Assembly (NCBI GenBank): GCA_045430285.1
Contig: JAILXV010000001.1
Span: 930,001-994,000, forward strand
Source: Agarilytica sp045430285
Lineage (GTDB): Bacteria; Pseudomonadota; Gammaproteobacteria; Pseudomonadales; Cellvibrionaceae
Length of the DNA: 64,000 bases
Direction: 5' to 3'
Part shown: positions 1 through 8,522 of the stretch, piece by piece
Layout: each line of letters opens with the position of its first letter
Numbering within the stretch: the first letter of the stretch is position 1
Translations under genes and position numbers: made by a program
Notes under the pieces: generated by a model
Databases searched by the model: none
Seen by the model: only the letters and a program-made list of their open reading frames with translations
What the model was told of the DNA's origin: nothing

Positions 1-1163
1 GCCTCCCAGGCATCATTCTCAAAAACCGTACCGACCTCACCATTACCTTCTACTTCCACGTGCTCATAATCATTAACGCCAAATCGCACACTGAGAGATT
101 CGAACCCAGAAAACGGTGAGAGAAGTTCACCACTGAAATCAAAACGCGTCTGCTCCAGCTTTATAAAACCAGGACCGTCTTCGTGATCCTCATGCTCTTC
201 ACCTTCCTCTTCATCATGGTGCTCCTCGTGTCCATGACCGCCCACCAAACCATAGGTCGCGTCAATAGCACTTACAGAAAAGCCCAAGTGACCACGCTCA
301 CCTACCCAGCTCAGGCCTAGTGCACCGCCTTGAATATCATAGCGACTGCCCTCTACCGCACCAAAAGCCTCTTCACCCTCTTCGTGCTCTTCTCCGAGTT
401 CCCCTTCTTCGGCTTCTTCAGCCTCTTCTGCTGCGTGAAAACGAGCCGATTCGCTAAAACCAGGGATTTCATAGTCGTCAGCTTCCTTGGTAAAAGCATC
501 GAAATGCCACGCCATTCCAGTTCCGATATTACCGTCAAGACGCGCCGCAGCCGCGCTGCTGTTTTGGTTATCACCCTCTCTAACTTCCGCGCGCCCGCTA
601 AACTCTTTCTCATTAATCGTTGTGGGTAGACGTGCGGTTTCGATATCGACAACACCGCCTATAGCTCCAGCGCCGTAAAGTAAGGTACTTGCACCTTTCA
701 AGACAGTAATTTGATCGGCAATAAATGGCTCGACGGTCACTGCATGGTCAGCACTGGTGACAGATACGTCGAGAGTATCGATAGTGTCTTCAGTAGTTTT
801 CACGCGTGGGCCGCCTAGGCCTCGGATCACCGGGCGGCCAACGGCAGCACCATAACTTCCCGAACGAATTCCAGGCAACTGAGATAAGGTAGCGCCAAGA
901 TTACTCTGTAAGGCATCAGCCAGTTCAGTGTCACTAAGCACTGCAATACTTTGAGCCAAGCCTTTTTCATGTAAGGGGTGTGCTTTCACCACAACTTCTT
1001 CTAATTGGTGAGAGCGATGGTTGTGATTGTGCGCCTTAGGTTTGCCGTCATTTTTGAGGCTGACATCAGATCCAGCTTCTGAACTTTCTGCATGGGCTGC
1101 CACACAAATAGCAGACGAGAGACACAACGAAGCAGCCAAAATGGCATTCTTATTAAAAAACAT
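1..1163 (-). CDS. TonB-dependent receptor, ZnuD-like (3' end outside window)
   Basis: Outer-membrane active transporter, probably for zinc or another metal. The start ATG at 1163 follows AGGAAAG and begins a signal peptide of about 26 residues. The plug domain (about residues 50-165) includes the stretches RPVIRGLGGPRVK and GAGAIGGVVDIET, close to the ZnuD pattern. Two barrel segments are striking: an acidic run at about residues 241-267 and a His/Glu/Asp-rich run at about 307-328 (DNA 177-245), as expected for metal-binding surface loops. The reading frame is open to the window edge, so the C-terminal barrel strands are missing. It lies 72 bases downstream of a small exported CxxC protein, suggesting one transcript. 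Family assignment is secure; the zinc substrate is inferred from the loops and family. Confidence 0.88.
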   Translation of the reverse strand, partial: MFFNKNAILAASLCLSSAICVAAHAESSEAGSDVSLKNDGKPKAHNHNHRSHQLEEVVVKAHPLHEKGLAQSIAVLSDTELADALQSNLGATLSQLPGIRSGSYGAAVGRPVIRGLGGPRVKTTEDTIDTLDVSVTSADHAVTVEPFIADQITVLKGASTLLYGAGAIGGVVDIETARLPTTINEKEFSGRAEVREGDNQNSSAAAARLDGNIGTGMAWHFDAFTKEADDYEIPGFSESARFHAAEEAEEAEEGELGEEHEEGEEAFGAVEGSRYDIQGGALGLSWVGERGHLGFSVSAIDATYGLVGGHGHEEHHDEEEGEEHEDHEDGPGFIKLEQTRFDFSGELLSPFSGFESLSVRFGVNDYEHVEVEGNGEVGTVFENDAWE

Positions 1164-1235
1164 AATACTTTCCTATACAAAAACACGAGCCACGCAGCTA
1201 AGCGCGACCAAAAAGTCGTTACGAAGTGTTAATAG

Positions 1236-1508
1236 CTAGAAAAGATAAGGCGGGGCGCGAGGCGAATACAGCGCCGAGACTGATACATCCCCGACTAAGG
1301 TTCTGTAAAAGAAGGCCTGTGACAGGGGGGATGCGTAATTGGGTATGAAAGAGTTTAGTGTGCCACCTTCTTTACTGGCGTCTAACTGACAAACAATACA
1401 GTCGTGCTCGACCGCTCCAGAGTCATGCCCATGATCTGCGTGCACCACAGACGCCGCGGTAATCGCGAAGACTAGGAGTAAGGCTATGATTGGACGCAGA
1501 TTTTTCAT
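1236..1508 (-). CDS. small exported CxxC/His protein upstream of the TonB receptor
   Basis: A 90-residue protein when started at ATG 1508 (MKNLRPII); an upstream in-frame start would put a 10-residue tail before the signal peptide and is less likely. It has a signal segment of about 24 residues, then a metal-type cluster with HADHGHDSG and DCIVCQLD, and no other recognisable domain. Small periplasmic proteins with a His-rich start and a CxxC often precede zinc- or copper-regulated TonB receptors (DUF2946-like family), and this one sits just before a ZnuD-like receptor on the same strand. A role in metal binding or delivery is inference; the family match is tentative. Confidence 0.62.
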   Translation of the reverse strand: MKNLRPIIALLLVFAITAASVVHADHGHDSGAVEHDCIVCQLDASKEGGTLNSFIPNYASPLSQAFFYRTLVGDVSVSALYSPRAPPYLF

Positions 1509-1989
1509 GGGGGCGATAGTAGCAAAAGGATATGACAAACGAAATCACAGACTGAGATATAACCGAGAAAATAAACTCAAGGTTTTTGTCGCAGTCAATT
1601 TGCCCCTCCACGCCCCATTCACTACTAGACACGACTAACGTCTATTATGATCTTTCATCAGCGAGATCGCCTACCTCCCCTTTCGCAAGACTAAACAAAC
1701 TCCAATCGGCTTACTCAATCACCCCAATAAATTATAAAGTGATGATTATTAACAACCTTATACTTATTGGCCCAAATCACTCCCTAATCATTGCGGGATC
1801 AGCTTCAGACTATATGTGCTTTATCGAAATCCAAGAAAAAATAGTACCTGCTATGTTACCATTTGAGGTTGTCGCACTCCCATCCTGATTAAAGTTTGTA
1901 CAGGGAGTGCATATCCCAAATATGAATATAGAGAAGCGAAGCGAGTTGTCTTTAACTTCTTCCGTTCAATACATAGATATAACGTTATT
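1509..1989. other. divergent intergenic region, no gene seen
   Basis: This gap separates the minus-strand metal-uptake pair from the plus-strand polysaccharide cluster and must hold both promoters. It is AT-rich. I looked for a Zur-type palindrome near the small CxxC gene and for a JUMPstart/ops element (GGCGGTAGCG) before the glycosyltransferases and found neither. Short open frames here have no protein-like features. Confidence 0.5.
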
Positions 1990-2784
1990 ATGCCGCTACC
2001 TATTATCCAAACCATGTGGATAGGCGATCGACTATCCACAATTGAGGCGCTATGTGCATCATCCTTTCTTTACCATGGGCATGAATTCCATCTATATACA
2101 TACGGTAATGTAGACAATGTGCCTGCAGGAGTGACGATTAAAGATGGAAATGAAATAATTCCTAAAAATGAGATATTCACCACGGGAAAAACCCAGAGTT
2201 TTGCCCCATTTGCCGATTGGTTTCGCTGGGTACTATTATATAAATTAGGTGGCTTTTGGGTGGATATGGATGTCGTGTGCATCAAACCGTTTGTATTTGA
2301 TCGCAACACGATATTTGGTTTGCAAGGGGAACAGGTTTGTAATGCCGTTATTAGCTTTCCTGCTGGACATGAACTTTGCAAGTTTATGGCGGATGTGTGC
2401 GACAAACCAAACACCCTTCTACCTTACGACAGCCCAAAGGTGCGACGACGAAAAATACTTCGTAGGCTGATTAATAATTCAAGAAGCAATATCAGATGGG
2501 GGGAAACTGGCGGGCCAGAAGGATTTTCCAGCGCTCTTGTACATTTTAAATTATTTCACTACGCGAAACCATTTACCTATTTTTATCCAATACATTACTC
2601 CTGTTGGAAATCCATCTTTGATTCTACGCTCTGTAACGATACAGAGCTGTTTTCTGAGACGCATGCGATTCATTTGTGGAATGAGGTTGCTCGAAGAGAG
2701 CAAGGCTTTGACAAAAACAGTGATTTTACTGAAGGCTCTCTTATAGAGCAGTTGAAAAAAAAATACTTGAACTCAAAGGGATAG
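1990..2784 (+). CDS. glycosyltransferase, GT32/capsular polysaccharide type
   Basis: Probable cytoplasmic sugar transferase of the Gly_transf_sug (OCH1-like, GT32) type. The N-terminus IIQTMWIGD matches the usual start of this fold, and the DXD metal/nucleotide-sugar motif lies in GGFWVDMDVV (D92 and D94). At 264 residues it is of normal length. No strong ribosome-binding site precedes ATG 1990, but the family motif begins at residue 5, so the start is probably right. It is the first gene of a run of same-strand polysaccharide genes and is followed after 9 bases by a GT25 enzyme. Acceptor and sugar cannot be told from sequence. Confidence 0.85.
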   Translation: MPLPIIQTMWIGDRLSTIEALCASSFLYHGHEFHLYTYGNVDNVPAGVTIKDGNEIIPKNEIFTTGKTQSFAPFADWFRWVLLYKLGGFWVDMDVVCIKPFVFDRNTIFGLQGEQVCNAVISFPAGHELCKFMADVCDKPNTLLPYDSPKVRRRKILRRLINNSRSNIRWGETGGPEGFSSALVHFKLFHYAKPFTYFYPIHYSCWKSIFDSTLCNDTELFSETHAIHLWNEVARREQGFDKNSDFTEGSLIEQLKKKYLNSKG

Positions 2785-2793
2785 GCGTCTTCG

Positions 2794-3510
2794 ATGACAA
2801 TGAAAGTCTTCGTTATTAATCTAGCAGACTCGTCTGAACGTAGAATGTTTATGTCAGAACAGCTGGAACAACAACAGATAGATTTCGAGTTCTTCGATGC
2901 CATAGATGGAAGAAAAGATCACCACCCCTTGTTCAACCGCTATGATAAAAAAAGCAGTGACAAGGTGGTCCAAGCTACTCTTTCAGGAGGCGAGCTCGGG
3001 TGCTGGGCTTCCCATTTTTTACTGTGGCAAAAATGCATCGATTTGAATACGCCAATTATTGTAATGGAAGATGACGTAGTTATTCAAAACTTCTTCAAAG
3101 ATGCATTATCTTGTTGCGAAAAACTCGCGCATAAATACCCTTATATCCGTCTTGCACGTATTTGGGAAAGCCCATCCAGCCCCGTAACTGAATACAACAG
3201 CTTTACGTTGATTCGATTTTTAAAGGGGGTTTCGGGCACGCAGTGTTATATGATTACACCCAAAGCTGCAAAAACCTTTATTCAGCATTCGGGTAGCTGG
3301 CCTAGAGCAATAGACACCTACATGGATCGATATTGGGAACATGGTATTAACAATTACGCACTAACACCTTTTGCAATCTGCCTAGCAGAGCTGGAAAGCG
3401 AGATTCCTCGCAAAACTAAACAGAAGTTATCACTGCGACAAAAAATTCGACGGGAATTTGTTAGAATATCCGACCGAGTAGCCCGAAGAAAGTACAACCG
3501 TAACCAATAG
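2794..3510 (+). CDS. glycosyltransferase family 25 protein
   Basis: Resembles LPS beta-galactosyltransferases of family GT25 (LgtB/LpsA group). It opens with KVFVINLADSSERR, has the family block GGELGCWASH (about residues 65-74) and an acidic metal motif IIVMEDDV (E92-D94). Length is 238 residues, typical. Start is ATG 2794, with a second ATG two codons later that would serve as well. The basic C-terminus (KIRREFVRISDRVARRK) may hold the protein at the inner membrane face. It probably adds a sugar to an outer-core or O-chain acceptor, acting with its neighbours; the sugar is unknown. Confidence 0.88.
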   Translation: MTMKVFVINLADSSERRMFMSEQLEQQQIDFEFFDAIDGRKDHHPLFNRYDKKSSDKVVQATLSGGELGCWASHFLLWQKCIDLNTPIIVMEDDVVIQNFFKDALSCCEKLAHKYPYIRLARIWESPSSPVTEYNSFTLIRFLKGVSGTQCYMITPKAAKTFIQHSGSWPRAIDTYMDRYWEHGINNYALTPFAICLAELESEIPRKTKQKLSLRQKIRREFVRISDRVARRKYNRNQ

Positions 3511-3685
3511 ACTCCGAGATTCCTCAACACCAACCACTAAAAATGATGGTGAAAGATAATGGATTTATGGATACGCAAGTTAAATTAGGTATGGCCGCAT
3601 GTAAGTAAATCGAAAACGATATAAATCACTTTTTCTCTGGGCATGCAATTCCTACTTATAATATAAGGTATTTAATTACACTGTT

Positions 3686-5140
3686 ATGGCTTTACCCCAA
3701 TCTTATCGACGATACCTATTTCGTACACCTCTGTCGTTCGTTTTGCTCATAACGCTGCTGCCAATTCAAGGCTGGACCGGCTCTTTGTATTTACCTTTGC
3801 ATATGTCCCCCGAAATCGAGGCTCGTATTGACGAACTTTTCCTACTCGCAAATATGCCAATCATAAAGCGGCCAATACCCGTTAAGCGAGTTTATGATGC
3901 GATGAGCAAAATTGAAAACAGCTCCCCCCGAACCGTAAGCCGCGTGCGCACCTACATGAAACGTTATGAAAAACGCGCCTCAATTACACACGCCAATGTC
4001 TCCCTTTCACATAGCGACTCCGCGCCGTACCAGCTCGCAAATCAACGTGGCACTGACACAAAAACCTCCTACCAAGCGTCGTTTCAGGGGCAAATAATCA
4101 TAAGTGATACTATTGCCGTAGGTTTAGGCGGCATGAGTTCCGAGCGTGTCAACAACCAGAAATCCAATTTTTATGATGGCTCCTATATCGCCCTTGGTAC
4201 AGATTACATTCAGATGGACTTGGGGTTTCGTCCCCATTGGCTAGGCCCTTTCCAGGACAGCGATATGTTACTTTCAACTAATGCCGCAGCTATGCCTGGA
4301 ATAACGCTATCAAATGTTTCACCCTTACCGTTCTTAGGCATACAATACGAAGTATTCATGGCGAAAATGTCCCGCTCCGTTAATGGCATTGAATCCGCAG
4401 AAAACCCAGACTCACGACTAACCGGAAATCCACGCCTTTTTGGTATTCACTTAAGTTTCCAGCCATTAGAAGGATTCGCAATAGGGTTTAACCGACTAAT
4501 GCAATACGGCGGAGCTGACAGAGATGACGATCTAACAGCCCTTGCGAACGCATTTTTTAATCCCAAAGATGCAGATAATATTGGCGATGATAGTAGTGAT
4601 CTCGGCAATCAATTATCTTCTATCACAACAAGGTATACGTTTACAGGTAAAACACCGATCTCCCTCTATATGGAATATGCAGGAGAAGATACGTCGGCGA
4701 GTTCAGATGTCCATCTAGGAAATAGCGCGTTAATGATTGGCGCCCACATTCCACAAATTACCGACTCCCTTAGCTTTACATACGAATCAGCAGAATGGCA
4801 AAACGCTTGGTATGTCAACTCCAATTATTCCGACGGATTAATGAATTATCACAGTATCATGGGACATTGGGGAGCTAATCACCGACCGGAGCGCAGCGCC
4901 AGAGGAGCGTCAACTCATTCAGCAAAGCTTATTTGGTATATCGATTCTGGCACCAGCCTAACAACGAACTATCGTAGAATAGAAAACGAAAATCCTTCAC
5001 CTGAGATCCAAGCCGGTGAAGAGGTTTCACTAGAACTTTCCCACGAACAAGGTCGTTGGATTACTGGCGTAACATTACGTGCAGGAGAGGACATATATGG
5101 TGAACAATTCGCTCAAATTTCGGCTTTCGTGAGATATTAA
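3686..5140 (+). CDS. capsule assembly Wzi family outer-membrane protein
   Basis: Wzi is an outer-membrane beta-barrel lectin that anchors group 1 capsule at the cell surface. The 484-residue product has a hydrophobic export segment at residues 14-30, followed by the family start LYLPLHMSPEIEARIDELFLLANMP, a helical region of about 70 residues, then many alternating beta-strands ending in an aromatic residue (AFVRY). Length agrees with the family. A TATAAT at 3657 may be the -10 element of a local promoter, since there is a 175-base gap upstream. The next gene overlaps by one base, so both barrels are probably co-translated. Confidence 0.88.
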   Translation: MALPQSYRRYLFRTPLSFVLLITLLPIQGWTGSLYLPLHMSPEIEARIDELFLLANMPIIKRPIPVKRVYDAMSKIENSSPRTVSRVRTYMKRYEKRASITHANVSLSHSDSAPYQLANQRGTDTKTSYQASFQGQIIISDTIAVGLGGMSSERVNNQKSNFYDGSYIALGTDYIQMDLGFRPHWLGPFQDSDMLLSTNAAAMPGITLSNVSPLPFLGIQYEVFMAKMSRSVNGIESAENPDSRLTGNPRLFGIHLSFQPLEGFAIGFNRLMQYGGADRDDDLTALANAFFNPKDADNIGDDSSDLGNQLSSITTRYTFTGKTPISLYMEYAGEDTSASSDVHLGNSALMIGAHIPQITDSLSFTYESAEWQNAWYVNSNYSDGLMNYHSIMGHWGANHRPERSARGASTHSAKLIWYIDSGTSLTTNYRRIENENPSPEIQAGEEVSLELSHEQGRWITGVTLRAGEDIYGEQFAQISAFVRY

Positions 5141-5685
5141 TGAAAATTAACACGCCCCTATTAATACTTATCGCCATACTCAGCTTAACCAGCAACGCAT
5201 GGGGTTATGAATCCTTTATCGGTATCGGCTATCAACAGCATGACGTGAAATTTGATTTGGAATATGACGCAGAAGAAGCAGTTTCAGGTGAGGGAAACGG
5301 GTTTCATTTAAGTATCGGACTTCGTAACCATTATGGACGAGATCAGCAACACCTATTCGGAGGGGGTATAGATATTGATGAAATATTAGGTAATCGCCTT
5401 ATCGGATATAGGGCGCTTGACTATCAATATCAATTAAATCGGTCTATTAGGCTAGGAGGTTTTTTTGGCGCGGCCTCTCTTGATAGTGGCCTACCCCAAA
5501 ATGGCTATTACACAGGCGCAAGCTTTTCCTATGTTAATATCATTGACGATGTTGATATCACTTTTGAATTACGTCATGCAAACGGCTTGGCTCGCGATAG
5601 GCGTGGCGCAACTCCCGAGGGATCTCGACCAGATATTTTTTTAGACTTCACCAGTATTGCCACCTATATTTCCTGGCGCTTCTAG
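5140..5685 (+). CDS. small outer-membrane beta-barrel protein, function unknown
   Basis: A 181-residue protein with a clear signal peptide (cleavage near SNAWG, residues 18-22), alternating polar/hydrophobic strands such as GFHLSIGLR and YTGASFSYVNI, and a C-terminal phenylalanine (ISWRF) typical of the beta-barrel assembly signal. It is about the size of eight-stranded barrels such as OmpW, OmpX or the lipid A deacylase PagL. I do not see a conclusive PagL catalytic motif. Its ATG overlaps the wzi-like stop (TAATG), so it probably acts with that protein in surface polysaccharide display. Confidence 0.7.
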   Translation: MKINTPLLILIAILSLTSNAWGYESFIGIGYQQHDVKFDLEYDAEEAVSGEGNGFHLSIGLRNHYGRDQQHLFGGGIDIDEILGNRLIGYRALDYQYQLNRSIRLGGFFGAASLDSGLPQNGYYTGASFSYVNIIDDVDITFELRHANGLARDRRGATPEGSRPDIFLDFTSIATYISWRF

Positions 5686-5722
5686 ATCTTGCACTGTAAA
5701 TCCATTATAGGAACATAACTCC

Positions 5723-6631
5723 ATGAAAATTGGTGCTATTCTACCTCTGAGCGTCAGAGGCAGCTATGACAATGATGACCTTGGACGAATCGAAATTTTT
5801 TTTCGGTCACTTGAAGCCTTTGCTGAAGCTGACATGTTTGGTTCATTTCTGATCGTAACACCGCCCGACGAAACTGATATTGTCGCAAAGAAGTGCTTAA
5901 AGTGGCCTCAATTTAATATCCGCGTACTATCAGAAGAAGCTTTAGTGCCGGAGCTTACGAAATACCGTCATGTTAGAGGCTGGAGAAAGCAACAGATTGT
6001 TAAACTTGCTGCCGCACGGGAAATTAACGAAGATTTTTATCTTACCCTTGACGCAGATGTTGTGTGCTTAGGCCCTCTCGCTATCTCGGATCTGATCGTC
6101 AACGGGCGAGCACTTATTCAATACGAACAACGCTCTCAACACCCAAAATGGTGGAAATCATCATCAAAGCTGTTGAAAATGAACCCAAATGTTGGTGACC
6201 CAAGTATAGGAATGACGGTTACCCCAGCCCTTCTGTCTACATATCTTTGTAAGCAACTGGCGGAGCAACTTAAACCCAAAAACGGCGGATCCTGGGTGGA
6301 CAGACTGTGCGCTTTACACAACCCTAAAAGCCCGTCCAATTGGACGATTGGTCGCCTCCTGCGGTCAAAATGGACAGAATATTCTCTTTACTATCTATGC
6401 GCGATGAAACTAGGGTTGTTGGATAAGTACCATATTCGAGCAGGGACGATAGAAACCCCCCAGCTCTTGCTGATACATGACTCTCACCCTTTTGAAACCT
6501 GGGACGTCGCCAACAGCTTCTCATCAGACAATCCAGGGCTATTCTGTGTTGTCGGTAGTAAATCAGGAATCGAACCTCAGCTTGTTTGGGATACAATTAA
6601 ACCTTACATCCCAAGCGCCGCTACAGAATAG
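5723..6631 (+). CDS. DUF6492-type glycosyltransferase-like protein
   Basis: A 302-residue cytoplasmic protein with a GT-A-like beginning (KIGAILPLSVRG) and a probable metal/nucleotide-sugar motif LTLDADVVCLGPL (D110-D112), preceded by RGWRKQQIVKL, a conserved block of DUF6492 proteins. AGGAAC lies ten bases before ATG 5723. It sits inside the polysaccharide cluster, four bases before a GT2 enzyme, which supports a sugar-transfer role. Donor and acceptor are unknown, and the family itself is defined by sequence rather than biochemistry. Confidence 0.75.
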   Translation: MKIGAILPLSVRGSYDNDDLGRIEIFFRSLEAFAEADMFGSFLIVTPPDETDIVAKKCLKWPQFNIRVLSEEALVPELTKYRHVRGWRKQQIVKLAAAREINEDFYLTLDADVVCLGPLAISDLIVNGRALIQYEQRSQHPKWWKSSSKLLKMNPNVGDPSIGMTVTPALLSTYLCKQLAEQLKPKNGGSWVDRLCALHNPKSPSNWTIGRLLRSKWTEYSLYYLCAMKLGLLDKYHIRAGTIETPQLLLIHDSHPFETWDVANSFSSDNPGLFCVVGSKSGIEPQLVWDTIKPYIPSAATE

Positions 6632-6635
6632 AACT

Positions 6636-7436
6636 ATGTCTCGAAAAAAAATATCGTGCTTTGTTATCGCTTGTAACGAAGAAGATCGGATAGAAAACTG
6701 CTTAAAGCCGCTTGCCGGCTGGGTGGACGAACTCATCGTTCTTGATAGTGGCAGTACGGACGATACCGTTGAGATCGCTCGACGTTATTGCGATAAGGTA
6801 TATCAGACCGATTGGCCTGGTTTTGGTGCACAGAGAAACAGAGCGTTGTCATACTGCCAACATGAGTGGGTATTAAACATCGATGCTGACGAAGTCGTCA
6901 CCGACGCTCTAAAATCTGAGATCAATGACCTGTTATCTCTGGATCGTATCCCAGCCAACCTGATCAAAATACCATGGAGAACGGTATTATTTGGTAAGGC
7001 ACTTCGCTATGGAAGATACTCGTCTCCACAGGGGAAACTATTTTTACAAACGAATGCTAAATTCAAAGACAGAGCCGTTCACGAAACGCTGATTCTACCC
7101 AACGAACGCGCCGTCACACTTAAATCACCTCTAATTCATTATAGTTGGCGTAGCTATCAACACATGCAAGCTAAGCACTTACAATACGCATGTTTGCTGG
7201 CTGAACAAAAATTTAAAAAAGGAAAACGAAGTAATCTTTTTTTCGCAATATTTAGATTCGCTTCTGATTTTATACAACAATACGTGTTCCGACTTGGTTT
7301 TTTGGATGGTTGGCGAGGATTATTAATGGCGATTGTTTTGGGGCAATACGCCTTTCACAAATACGCCGCGCTTTTCGCACTACAGCTGAGTAAAGCGCAA
7401 AACAACACAAAAAAAACGGGCACACCCAAACATTAA
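6636..7436 (+). CDS. GT2 glycosyltransferase, WaaE/KdtX-like
   Basis: Family 2 glycosyltransferase resembling LPS-core beta-1,4-glucosyltransferases (WaaE/KdtX). I start it at ATG 6636 (MSRKKISCFVIACNEE), because the frame upstream overlaps the preceding gene and lacks family sequence. Motifs are VLDSGSTDDT (residues 35-44, nucleotide binding) and NIDADEVV (81-88, DXD). A membrane-associating C-terminal helix region (FRLGFLDGWRGLLMAIVLGQY) matches the group. Length 266 residues is normal. It resembles the second GT2 gene at 8515, so the two probably arose by duplication and add successive core sugars. Confidence 0.87.
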   Translation: MSRKKISCFVIACNEEDRIENCLKPLAGWVDELIVLDSGSTDDTVEIARRYCDKVYQTDWPGFGAQRNRALSYCQHEWVLNIDADEVVTDALKSEINDLLSLDRIPANLIKIPWRTVLFGKALRYGRYSSPQGKLFLQTNAKFKDRAVHETLILPNERAVTLKSPLIHYSWRSYQHMQAKHLQYACLLAEQKFKKGKRSNLFFAIFRFASDFIQQYVFRLGFLDGWRGLLMAIVLGQYAFHKYAALFALQLSKAQNNTKKTGTPKH

Positions 7437-7475
7437 AACAAACACGCAATACGCATTAAAAAACAAAGTAAACAG

Positions 7476-8522
7476 ATGAAAATCCTCCACGTTCTTCTTA
7501 GTCGACTGCCTTTGCCGCCAACAAAATATGGGGGCACAGAGCGAGTCGTCTGGTCATTGGCTCAGGGGCAAATCCTCCAAGGGCATGACGTACGTTTTTT
7601 ATGGAAGAAGGCAAGCCCTCTCCCAAAAGACACTATCATTTACAATAAAAAAATACCGCTAACACAGCAAATTGGTGACTGGCCAGATGTCGTACATTTT
7701 CATTGGCCCTATGAAGGTGAGCTACACAAACCGTTTGTATGCACTGAGCACGGAAACGCCAATCATGCCAGATCGTATCCTATAAACACGGTGTTTCTAT
7801 CAAAAAAACATGCTGAAAACCATGGCGCAAAATGCTACATATACAACGGCTTGGATTGGCGCAGCTACGGAGAACCAAACCTAACACAACCTAAAAATTA
7901 CTTTCATTTTTTGGGCAAAGCAAAAACCGCAACCAAAAATTTAGCTGGCGCAATAGATATTGCCAAAAGGGCAAAAACCAGATTAGATGTACTCGGAGGC
8001 TCTCGATTTAACTTTACGCGAAGCCCTATCGCTTACTGGGATTTATCAGTTAAGTTTCACGGGATGGTCGGCGGCCAGAAAAAAATCAACACAATAAAGA
8101 ATTCTAACGGGCTCATCGCACCTTCTCTGTGGCATGAACCGTTCGGTTTAGCGATTACCGAAAGCCTTTACCTAGGCTGCCCTGTATTCGCGACGCCGTT
8201 TGGATCTCATCCGGAAATTATCGATTCAGACGAGATAGGCCTGTTGTCTACAAGCTATGAAGAACTTGCAGAAGGCATAAAGGACGTAAGCAGATTTAGC
8301 CGTATGCTCTGTCATCAGACGGCGAAAGAAAAATTTGGAATGGGACTTATGGCGGAGAATTACCTTAAAACATATGAAAAAGTCATCAACAACGAGACAT
8401 TAAACCCAGCCATTCCTCGGGCAGACAAAAGCTATATCACGCTTTTATCTCTCGAAGACAAAAGCTATATCACGCTTTTATCTCTCGAAGACAAAGAAAT
8501 CGACCGGACAACATGTGACTGA
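7476..8522 (+). CDS. GT4 glycosyltransferase with duplicated C-terminal peptide
   Basis: GT-B fold transferase of family 4. The N-terminus KILHVLLSRLPLPPTKYGG has the glycine pair that binds acceptor or donor, and the C-terminal half holds the EX7E motif in HEPFGLAITES (E221 and E229) followed by GCPVFATPFG. The last 30 residues are unusual: the 11-residue unit DKSYITLLSLE occurs twice in tandem (317-327 and 328-338), from an exact 33-base DNA duplication. The tail is outside the catalytic fold. The stop overlaps the next gene by eight bases. A cytoplasmic role in LPS or capsule assembly is inferred from context. Confidence 0.86.
   Translation: MKILHVLLSRLPLPPTKYGGTERVVWSLAQGQILQGHDVRFLWKKASPLPKDTIIYNKKIPLTQQIGDWPDVVHFHWPYEGELHKPFVCTEHGNANHARSYPINTVFLSKKHAENHGAKCYIYNGLDWRSYGEPNLTQPKNYFHFLGKAKTATKNLAGAIDIAKRAKTRLDVLGGSRFNFTRSPIAYWDLSVKFHGMVGGQKKINTIKNSNGLIAPSLWHEPFGLAITESLYLGCPVFATPFGSHPEIIDSDEIGLLSTSYEELAEGIKDVSRFSRMLCHQTAKEKFGMGLMAENYLKTYEKVINNETLNPAIPRADKSYITLLSLEDKSYITLLSLEDKEIDRTTCD
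8424..8489 (+). repeat. exact in-frame 33-base tandem duplication
   Basis: Two identical 33-base units, 8424-8456 and 8457-8489, are followed by a partial third copy (GACAAA). They encode the duplicated peptide DKSYITLLSLE near the end of the GT4 gene. Perfect identity points to a recent slippage event. The repeat keeps frame. Confidence 0.95.

Noticed and set aside
1509..1640. Zur box before the small CxxC gene
   Set aside because: No palindrome resembling the gammaproteobacterial Zur consensus was found by eye.
3543..3608. 21-codon frame between the GT25 and Wzi genes
   Set aside because: Too short, no ribosome-binding site, no conserved feature.
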